A stretch of 64,000 nucleotides of DNA, from assembly GCF_029962835.1 (NCBI RefSeq), contig NC_080588.1:48343001-48407000 (forward strand), in the 5' to 3' direction. The notes under the pieces were generated by a model. That model did no database searches. It was not told where the DNA came from and worked only from the letters and a program-made list of their open reading frames with translations. Position numbers and translations under genes: made by a program. The DNA comes from Magnolia sinica (Eukaryota > Streptophyta > Magnoliopsida > Magnoliales > Magnoliaceae). Shown piece after piece: positions 54,945 to 64,000 of this stretch (within the stretch, counting starts at the first letter, position 1; each line of letters begins with the position of its first letter).

Positions 54945-57487
54945 CATACTGGCCTTCAGTATGAGAGACATTCGCTCCCTTGGGATCAGGAGCTTCCCGT
55001 CTCCCTCAGTATGAGGGACACTTTCTCCTTGATTGGAAATATCTTCTAGGTGTTGTTCCTCCATCGACATATATAATTCCAAGGTGAATAGTTGAAGCTT
55101 TGATGGTTCCCTGGTACCTTTACCCATGATATTCCGGACATTGGGGAGACTACTGTTCGGAAGGCCCACGTTCTCATCCTTTTCATCCTAGGTGCCCTCA
55201 TCTTTGGCCATGGGAATGAGCGTGTAAACATAAAGTTGCTTCATTTGGTTAGAGACATCACATTTACAGAGTCCTACAACTGTAATGTGCCTCTACTTGC
55301 CCAACCATACCATGGCCAGGACAAAGTTAGCCATAGCAAGAGAAAATCTTTCATTGGCATTTCCCCACTGGTGGAGGTGAGTTTTCACTCGGCTTTTTAT
55401 GACTTTTAGTTGACAACCCTTTTGTGACATTGTCCTCTTGTCCGGCCAGGTGTGCTTTTACGATCATTTACCCATCTAACACCCAGTCTAAAATATCCTT
55501 TCTCCTCGATTAGTCGGTTCATGCAGTGGGTGAGCGAGAATCGTCGTCTCACCCCTCACTATCCAGAGGGCCAACATTGATGGCCTAGTACAGACTCATG
55601 TGGTTATAATCTTTCATTGTTCCCTTTCTGTTCTAAATTCTGTAAGCCTCACCTGACTTTCGTATTCTTGTTTACATTGTCACATAGCCATACCTGAGGC
55701 CTGCTGCATAATCCAGTTCGGTCAGAATAGCTGCCTTGGAGGCTTCCTGTCATTGATGCCTCTTTACCAACCCGGAATCTTTCAAATGGTATTTGGGGGA
55801 ATGCCTATTTTGACAATTGACCGTCTTCCCTCGCGTACTTGCTTCTCTATTTGTCGAGCTACAACAACGAGATGAGCTCCTTTTGGCCGACTTCGCTAGA
55901 GAAATAATATATATATATACATATATATTAGATAAAAATATTTGACCATTCACTTTACCTTCAGACTATTTTTGTGATTATGACCCATTCATCTTATTTA
56001 TCAATCATATATCAACCTATTTAGCCATTAATATTATTATCTAACAACCCCAATCTTAAATACATGCATATGCATACCTTTTTAGGTTTATTAAGCATAT
56101 AAATCATTAACATACTTTTCAATCATTGACGTCAACGGTTGAGAATATTCTTTGTAAACTAATATAGATATTCAATAATTTGATTTTCATGAAATCATCC
56201 GTTAAAAAATCCAACTATATATATTTACTCATTCAAATCCAACATTCTCGTCTAAGTTGTTCCTTGTTGCGCCCAATCTAACCATCAAATCAAACCCACC
56301 GTCTCAATGAGGCTCAGATGATTCAAACCATTCATCACAGTGGACTTTTTAAAGATTTCAACGGTAATTATACCCTACTCTTCCTCAAGATGTGTGGCAC
56401 ATTTAAGATTTAAATCCACCTCATTTTTTTGCCCATGCCCTAAAAGGACATGATAAAACTAATGGACGGAGTAGATTTCTGCCAAACATCTCAGTGGGGC
56501 CCACTACCCTAATCTTTCAAAAAAAAAAGAAAAAAGATATCAGCGTGGGCTGCTCTACAGCGCACAGCCGAAGTCGCGACACCAACCCGTAAGTCCCAAC
56601 GACCACGTCTCTCCTCATCCTTCTCTCCCTATCTTTCAATCCACCCATCAAGGTGGGACCTACCATCGATCCAGACCATTCACCAGCCCCAAGAATTGTG
56701 AGCATGCAATCTCTTTTATTTTCCCATCGTGTGGTCCTCCTGAGTTCCAGATCTGCCTTATCCTTCGTCCCCTGCCTCATCACGGCTGAACGAACTCCGA
56801 TGAATGGAATGGATTCCACTTAAACATCGCAATGGACCCCACCAATTGGGAACCAAGACATCAGCGTATTCTGCACAAGACCAATTCGAACGGAGGTTTC
56901 TTTTCCACTTCCTTCTTGCGTTTTAGAAATCCAACTCATACCAAACGAATCTGAGCTAATCCAAACCATTCAAATTACATTCTACGGCTCCGAAACACCT
57001 AGTCGAAACGTTAGGAAACCATTCGATCGCTGTTTCTCACGGCAGCTATCGTGAAACGTCAAAACCTTCCAAACCCGAACCCATTGATCGAACGCTTCTG
57101 GAGATTCCAAAACCCATGTCCAGAAGCAACGGGACATCGAGATCTTTCCAGTACTAAAATCCGCCATTGACGTCCAACGTCTTCTTCATCGAGAAACTCT
57201 GACCGCAGATCTTTGTGTAGATCTTGATTGGAAATCTGATCTGTTTGTTACGAGGCCCACCTAATTAACAACTGATCACCGAAACCTAATAACGAGCAGG
57301 TCTATCAGGTGGAGGAAGAACCAATTGAATAGATTAGAACGAGTCCGTGCACTACTCGATCCGTGGAGAGTAGACATAACCCATACGAAGTCCTGCTGCA
57401 ACACGGTCTCCAGAAGTAGAAAGCTTATTTAAGCTCTTTGATACAGCGGGAGAGATCGGTGTAAAAAAGGAAAGAAATTAAGAAAAC
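54945..57487. other. Non-coding unit DNA, unit C
   Basis: Equivalent to 35353-37880 of unit B. It holds the third copy of the short conserved frame (56982-57167, minus), identical to unit B. Nothing else recognisable. Confidence 0.6.
56982..57167 (-). CDS. Short conserved hypothetical frame, unit C
   Basis: 61 codons identical to 37388-37573. See the unit A copy at 5419-5604. Confidence 0.25.
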   Translation of the reverse strand: MADFSTGKISMSRCFWTWVLESPEAFDQWVRVWKVLTFHDSCREKQRSNGFLTFRLGVSEP

Positions 57488-57574
57488 AGAAGAGACAGTT
57501 CAGGAGAATTCAAGAGAGAGAACCAAAACCAAAACCCCTTGGTCTCTCTTGAATTCTCCTGAACTGTCTCTTCT
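57488..57574. repeat. Perfect 32-bp inverted repeat, 23-nt loop
   Basis: Left arm 57488-57519 starts agaagagacagttcagg; right arm 57543-57574 is its exact reverse complement. Units A and B have only the left arm, followed by about 300 bp that unit C lacks. The right arm looks like a templated inverted insertion made during repair of a deletion. Confidence 0.9.
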
Positions 57575-57610
57575 ATACATGTTGCATGGTCCGCTAGCAC
57601 CAGTCATGAC

Positions 57611-58314
57611 CAAGGGGCTCCTCAATGACCAGAAAGTGATACCGTTGTACTCTACAGTATGACTCCGAACTCGATGCCGAGCTCTTCCATGGCCCCATCC
57701 ATGTCTAAGCTAATGTTCAGATCTCCCGGAGAAGCCTTCGAGGTATGATCCCATACAGGACTGAGCACGGTCTGCTCGAAAGACTTTCGAGAGAGTCTCT
57801 GCATGGTATGATAAGATGAAGAGGATGGTTATCCTTGACTTTGCTTATGTTCTACCAAGGAAGGGAGATCGGTCCCAATGCTCGTATACGACATTTGGAG
57901 GGAGGTCGGTAGCCTACTTGAATGTTAAAGGAGAAGCTTGGCCACGGCCAGTCCGAGAGCCCAAGTGGGCCTCGGTCTCCTACTACATGTTTCTTCTAAA
58001 TCCCAACTACTCCGAGCTTATCGAAAAAAGATTTCTTCGAGTCTTTTCTGAGGATCTTAAAAGATTACCTCGACATGCTCGGGATAACATTCCCTCTACA
58101 TTACACACCTACCAAGCAGAGATATTTCCATCCACGTCATCGCACTTAATAGCTATAAATGGAGAACTACTCTATAGTAAAAGGTACGCACAAATCATAC
58201 CTAAAAACCCTACGTTCTATTAGACGTAGCTTGCTTGCTTGACTTTAGCATTGGAGGGTCCCCTGCTATAGCCAAGGTGAGTGGTCTAAGAAGGATGCCC
58301 AGATTTCTGCATCA
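57611..58314 (+). mobile_element. Tat 5' LTR, unit C
   Basis: Follows the empty hAT target (GTCATGAC, 57603-57610). It has 'gctataaatgg' near 58152 where A and B have a TATA box, and a ~30-bp deletion after 'gccaaggt' (58278). The PBS is at 58321-58338. Confidence 0.55.
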
Positions 58315-58380
58315 ATAGTTTAGTGCTATTTGTGGGAATTGACTTTGAAAGTCATTCCCATTGTTTACAATGACCCTACA

Positions 58381-58884
58381 ATGGCAAAAGGGAGAAAGAA
58401 GGCCCATACCACTACTGTTGCACCAAATCATGCTCTAGCAGAACAGTCATGGACCATTAGGACTCACCCTTCCAACTTCAGGATGATTCTGCACCCGCAG
58501 GTCCAGTCAGTGGTCCCGTAGCCGGAGAAGTTTGCTTGTTTCTTTGGAGCATCAAGTTGAAGAACTGACCAGTAACATCAATCAGATAAGGCAGATGTTG
58601 CAGAGATAAAATCCTTCTCCCGACCAGGGAGCTGAGAAGGTTAATATTTGGACAACTACTGAAGTCTTTGCACCAGCTCCTAGAGGAACAAATAGACCCG
58701 TGAGGTGCTGAACTGTGTCCCCTCCCATGCCTTAAGATCTTCCACGCTGGCTGCCTCTGACCTACGTCATGCGTTGGAGAAAAAGAGGTGCGGTAAAGCT
58801 CCCAAAGCAGTGGCTGAGAACGAGGATCCCTAGGAAGACGAGCTCGAATAGCTACAAGGTCAGATTGGCGGCATGCGTCAGGCT
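58381..58884 (+). pseudogene. gag: Tat gag, N-terminal part, unit C
   Basis: ATG at 58381 (MAKGRKK). Frameshifted after about 20 codons relative to unit B. Gag-like stretches continue to the Athila LTR at 58885. Confidence 0.65.
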
Positions 58885-60624
58885 TATTGAGTGTGAAATA
58901 TTATATATTTATCCCTATTTATACCTTAGTTTTATAAACATGATAGTGATTAATCGATTTAATTATGCATGCTTTCATGTATGATGTGATTTCGAAAGCT
59001 TAAGGTGAAATTGATGCCAAAAGGAAGATTTATGCTCAAAAGAATATTAAATGAAGATTTGAAGATTTGGAAGTCATTAATGAATAATTTACATGCCAAA
59101 GATTCAAGAAAATCAAGTGAGGAATGAAGAGAATCAAAGATTTGAAGTGAAGAAAAGGAATCATGAAATTATCCTGAAAACAAACATATTCTTGAATTAT
59201 CCTGAAAAAACATATTCTACAACTCCGAGTATATTTTGGGAAACTACGCAGAGTACGTAAATTTGAGGCGGTTTAAACTCCAAGTCTATTTTGTGAAACT
59301 GCGCAGAGTGCGTAAATTCGAGGCGGTTTCTAGATTTTTCCAACTCAGTACGAAAGTTGGAGTTCCACAACTATAAATAGGGCTCCTTAGGATGCTCCAA
59401 AGCATCCTCTAGTGTTTGGAAAGGTCTTAAGGAGTATACACAAAGGTGGAGCAATCGCCAAAGAGTTTTTCTTCTTCCCTAGTTTATTTTTCATAATTTG
59501 TTTAAGAGATTTGGTTTCAATCATGTCTATGTTCGACTAAACCTCTTAGCTAAGGCTAAGGGGTGAAGCTTGTAGTGTGTTTGGATGTTTATTTTTCTTT
59601 GATTCTTGTTCTTATTGAACTTTATTGATTATAGTTTAATATTAAGGGAATATTTTTAGTTTTCTATGATTTATTGTGACTCAAATTACAATAGATGCCG
59701 TGATAGCTTTGAATATCTTCTTTTCCTATTTTGAGATTGTGAGATTGGTAAATCCCATTATTCACCATTGTGTCCTGGGCATGGTAGGGGATGAAATCCC
59801 TTCCAATCATCACAATTCTCCTGCATTGAGAATTAGGCCAATGAAAATTTCAGATTTGATTTAAATTGCTTTATCTTCCAATTGGATAGGATAGGACTCC
59901 AATTCCAATTGTGTTCCTTGAATCAAGTAAGGTAGCATCTTGATAGCTACAAGTGGATCCTTAGCACCCTAGTTCTCACATTTAAATTCATAAGTTTTAA
60001 TCAACATTATTCACCATTACTCTCAATTATTTAGATTTTTTTTCTAGTTCTAGTTCTAGTTATTTTTAGAATACGTACAAGTTTAGTCCCTATGGATTCG
60101 ACCTCAGTCTTACCACGTTATTATTACATCGCAACCCTACACTTGGGGTTGTGAACAAGTTTTTAGCGTCTTTGATGAGGATTATAGCTACGTTTTTATG
60201 GAATTAATTGATATTAGAATTATGTTAAGATTATGGTTTATTTTTCTGTTATGTTTTTAGGTTTGGATTTTTTTTTTTTTTGAAATTATTTTTAAAAACT
60301 AACATTGTTTTTTGTTTTATAGGATCCTAACATAGCAACTCTTATTCGGTAATTTTGTTCCAATCATCTCTCTTATGTTTTCTAGATCTCTTGTTTGTTT
60401 TAGTTTTTCTACTTTTCTTTTTAGGCTTAGTTGTTTAGTTATTTGAGGGTTGAGAGTGTTTCATGTCCAAGTGGGTTCATGACAACACCCTCCATCTCTT
60501 GAGTAGATGAGGATTAGTCGAAGGGTTGTTTATCCATCACTGGATTAGACACCACTTGATATCCGCTCAATTAATAGAAGTGATGGTTGTACACTAACAT
60601 CAACACCTAGTTAAGGAAGCCCAA

Positions 60625-60924
60625 GATGAGAATGAGGTGTATCATGCACCCCCGCCTCGTATTCTACGAGATTATTTACAACCAACAGGGGTGAGCACAC
60701 CTTCCTGCATGATTTTTTCAGACAATGCAGGAAATACGAATATTAAACCTGGGGTCATCCAACTCCTTCTAACGTTCCATGGACTTGAATCTGAAAGTTC
60801 ATATCTACGCATGAAAAAGTTTAATGAGATAATAGCCACTTTACACTTTCCTAATGTGTCTGAGGACATGATTCGACTGAAAATCTTTCCACTATACACT
60901 TTGAGAATTTTAATGACTATATGA
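60625..60924 (+). pseudogene. gag: Athila gag N-terminal remnant, unit C
   Basis: A single open frame from before 60637 to 60924: APPPRILRDYLQP, FSDNAGNTNIKPGVIQLL, FHGLESES, SEDMIRLKIFPL. Unlike units A and B it has no frameshift in the middle. It ends at the same internal deletion point. Confidence 0.75.
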
Positions 60925-62486
60925 TTCAAGACATAGTGAATGCCTTGTGAAAAAATACCTTGGTAGTTGATACTGATTGAGGGAATCATTTCTTTGAAGC
61001 ACCTCCTTCAACAGATTCTGAGTGTTTACCATTAAAGGAGGAAGAACTTAAAATTGAACCGAAATTTCAACTTTATAATGTGTTGAGATACATTACCTAA
61101 TAAGATTTTTTCTGAATTTCACCTACTTTTAGTCTTTAATTCACCGTGGTATACTAACATTGAAATTTTTTCTGTCACAGGTAAATTTTATCTACTTTGG
61201 GCACCTTAGGAGAGTAAAAGAAAACTTTACGCTGAAGTTCATAAATTTCTCTAGACATTCATGCTCTAAGGCATCCAACCCTATTACAAAAGGGGCTTTT
61301 GGATGATCTTGTTGAGAAATCTACTGAGAAATTTATTGAGATACTGACTGGAAGAAAAACCTGGCTGCATGATTGAGTAACTATTTCTTATTTTCCGGGT
61401 TTAGGATTATGTTTATTACTTTCATAGGATTTAGGATTATAATAGTTTGATTTCATATTGTTTAGTTTTCCTGCTAACCCAGATTCATATTGAGAACTTA
61501 GGAAAAGTTTCAATTCTCCTTCTTCAGGTACTACCTTTACATCACTTCTCATTTCTTCTCGTTGTCTCATGTGCATTGCATGCTTATATCTTTTACATTG
61601 AGGACAATGTAGATTTCAGGTTGGGGGGTGTGGATTAGGTAAACTAATCAGTATTTTCTTAGTTTCTGAGAAAAAATGTTGAAATTTTTTGAAATTTCAA
61701 AGTAAAAACCTATTTGGAAAACAAAAGTTTGTATACTTAAGAATGCTTTGAGTATGATAAGATGAATGTTGAGTTTTAAATTGTTGGAGTTCGATTAACC
61801 GAGTAGACTATCGTCTAAATTTTTGCATTTAATTGATTAAGAGGAAGTTTGAATATCATGTTAATCTAAGTCACAAGCCACATTCAAAATGTTTTCTGTG
61901 AATTGTACTAAAATTTCTCATTGTTAGTATGTGTATTATTAATAGATTTTGAGAATTAAGTCTGGAGAATTTTATCCACCTTAAAAAGATGAAAAGAACC
62001 AGTTAAAAAAAGAGATATCGACAAAAAGGTCATGTATGATGAAAAGACTGGAAATGAATGAAAAGTCTGAAAAGAATAAATAAATAAAAGGGACTGTTGA
62101 TATAAAATAAAAAACTGAAAAAAGAAAGAAAATGTGATAAGTTCGGAATCAGTACTTGATTATTCAATAAAACTTGAGGTGATGAGCATGTCTAACATTA
62201 TGAAATAGTAGTATGTTATGGAAAGTAAATAGAATTCACTAAGTACATTGAAAAATTTTGATATATGAACTTATGCTCTTAAATGATTAATAAAGAAACT
62301 TTTTGATTGATTGATTGTGTGATTCGGTTCTAGGTTTTCAAAATTTCACTCTTACTTCTTTAGGTTGTAATCATTCATACTTGATTGCACAAAAGATTAT
62401 TTTCTGAAAGTGATTTAAACATTGAAGATTGAAGATCACTTTACGCATGTTTTGCACAAGACTAACAAAATGTTGGTTGGGGAGTG

Positions 62487-63752
62487 TGTTGAGTGTGAAA
62501 TATTGCATATTTTTCCTATTTATACCTTGTTTTTATAAACATGATAGTGCTTAATCGATTTAATTGTGCAAGTTTTTATGTGCGAGGTGATTTCAAGAAC
62601 TTAAGGTGAAATTGATGTTAAAAGGAAGATTTATGTTCAAAAGATTACTAAATGAAGATTTGAAGATTTGAAAGTGATTAATGAAGAATTCATATGCTAA
62701 AGATCCAAGAAAACTAAGTGAGGAATGAAGAGAATCAAAGATTTGAAGTGAAGAAAAGGAATCTTGAAATTGTCCTGAAAAAGCATATTCTGAAACTCCG
62801 AGTATATTTTGGAAAATTGCATAGAGTGTGTAAATTAATTTGAGGTGATTTAAACTCTGTGTCTATTTTAGAAAACTGCGCAAAGTTTGTAAATTTGAGG
62901 TGGTTTTTAGATTTTTCCAACTCAGCGCGAAAGTTGGAGTTCCACAACTATAAATAGGACTCCCTAAGATGCTCCAAAGCATCTTCTGGGGTTTGGAAAT
63001 GTCTCAAAGAGCATGCACAAGGGTGGAGCAGTTGTCAAAGAGTTTTTCTTCTTCCCTAGTTTATTTTTCATGCTTTGTTTAAGAGATTTGGTTTCAATCA
63101 TGTCTATGGTTGGTTGAACCTCTTAACTACAGCTAAGAGGTGAAGCTTATAGCGTGTTTGGATGTTTATTTTATTTGATTCTTATTCTTATTAAACTTCC
63201 TTAATTCATTAATTTATAGTTTGATATTAAGGGAATTTTTCAGTTTTTTATGATTTATTGTGACTTAAATTACAATAGATGCCGTGATAGCTTTGAATAT
63301 CTTATTTTCATGTTTTGAGATGTGAGATTGGTAAATCCCGTTGTTCACCATCGTGTCTTAGGCATGGTAGGGTGATGGAATCTCTTCCAATCATCACAAT
63401 TCTCCTCCATTGAGAATTAGGTCAATGAAAAGTTCAGATTTGATTTAAATTGCTTTAACTTCCAATTGGATAGGATAGAACTCCAATTCCAATTGTGTTC
63501 CTTGAATTAAGTAAAGTAACATCTTGATACCTACAAGTGGATCCTTGGCACCCTGGTTCCCACATTTAAATTCATAAGTTTTAATCAATATTATTCACCC
63601 TCACTTTCAATTATTCAGATTTCAATTTAGATCTTTTTTCAGTTCTAGTTCTAGTTATTTTTAGAATACATACAAGTTTAGTCCATGTGGATTTGATGTC
63701 AGTCTTACCAAGTTATTACTACATCGCGACCCTACACTTGGGGTTTTGAACA
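62487..63752 (+). repeat. Athila 3' LTR, full length, unit C
   Basis: Begins TGTTGAGTGTGAAATATTGC after the PPT and ends GGGGTTTTGAACA, 1266 bp. A TATAAATA box is near 62950. It shows what was deleted from units A and B. Confidence 0.9.
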
Positions 63753-64000
63753 CTTATCGCGTGCATGCTCCAACCTTGATAGAAGCTATGTTGGAGGAAA
63801 CTGAGCCACTATTCATGGATGATATTTTACAAGCTCATCTCCCGCCCAAATTCAGGATGCCGTAGATTACTTCCTACTTCGTGTCAACCGTCCCGGACAA
63901 GTATCTGGAATCTTTTAGGGCATGTATGGAGTTTCATGGTGCTTTGACCGCAGTGATGTGTTGAGCATTCTCCTTAACTTTGCCAGGAGCGGCCCGAAAA
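63753..64000 (+). pseudogene. gag: Tat gag C-terminal part, unit C, cut by window end
   Basis: Continues the split Gag after the Athila, with EAMLEETEPP, HLPPKFRMP and HLESF-like residues; stops are present. It runs off the window in the Retrotrans_gag region. Confidence 0.65.

Larger units (their letters stand above)
58885..63752 (+). mobile_element. Athila deletion derivative with both LTRs, unit C
   Basis: The most complete of the three copies: 5' LTR 58885-60157 (first bases TATTGAG instead of TGTTGAG), decayed PBS at about 60164-60181, gag remnant 60625-60924, conserved motif 61594-61631, PPT 'gttggttggggagtg' (62472-62486) and full 3' LTR 62487-63752. Internal length is about 2.3 kb, with no protease, RT or integrase. 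Flanks 'caggctt' and 'cttatcgc' share CTT; a full 5-bp TSD cannot be shown. Confidence 0.88.
54374..64000. repeat. Tandem segmental duplication, unit C (cut by window end)
   Basis: Third head-to-tail copy. It lacks the PIF/Harbinger MITE, the hAT element and the solo LTR, and keeps the full 3' end of the Athila. Of the three it is nearest to the ancestral state. It continues beyond the window. Confidence 0.92.

Noticed and set aside
57816..58223. A 135-codon plus-strand frame in the Tat LTR of unit C
   Set aside because: Units A and B have stops in the same place, and it spans LTR promoter sequence; chance opening is more likely than a gene.

Overview
This window is plant nuclear DNA from a repeat-rich intergenic or heterochromatic region. 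It is AT-rich and microsatellite-rich, and almost everything recognisable is LTR retrotransposon: Copia (Tork-like and Sirevirus types) and Ty3/gypsy (Athila and Tat types, plus one very long solo LTR), with two MITEs. I see no intact host gene and no tRNA, rRNA or CRISPR. Two features hint at a magnoliid-like flowering plant, by memory of style only: the many 'tgggcccacc...gatgtatgtg' phrases in the non-coding DNA and solo LTR, and the element mix. Layout: positions 1-2094 are left flank, with a coding-like remnant, two short tandem repeats and the gag/5' end of a decayed Copia element. From 2095 to the end the window is one large tandem repeat. Unit A is 2095-34781, unit B is 34782-54373 and unit C is 54374 to the window edge. 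Without later insertions each unit is about 15.5 kb. In order a unit holds: a truncated Copia LTR; about 3.5 kb of non-coding DNA with one short conserved reading frame; a Tat-lineage gypsy element (5' LTR, PBS, gag, protease, start of RT) whose gag is split by a small Athila deletion derivative; the 3' part of an old Sirevirus with an envelope-like ORF; and about 0.8 kb of non-coding DNA ending in (TA)n at the junction with the next unit. The copies carry different later insertions, and the other copies give clean empty sites. Unit A has a 600-bp PIF/Harbinger-type MITE, a truncated 7-kb Athila and a 9495-bp Sirevirus with both LTRs and a 5-bp TSD. Unit B has a 4090-bp solo LTR. Units A and B share a 690-bp hAT-type MITE and a deletion of about 430 bp that unit C lacks. 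Unit B is C-like on its left and A-like on its right, with the switch between about 37815 and 38290. That is the hybrid expected if unequal crossing-over turned two copies into three. All element genes are broken by stops or frameshifts. The best preserved are the Sirevirus gag-pol (26.1-30.9 kb, minus strand), the Athila pol (14.36-16.1 kb, minus strand) and the envelope-like ORF (33.0-33.7 kb, minus strand). Unit boundaries, nested insertions, TSDs, PBS and PPT sites were read directly from the sequence. Lineage names come from remembered family signatures and were not checked by search.
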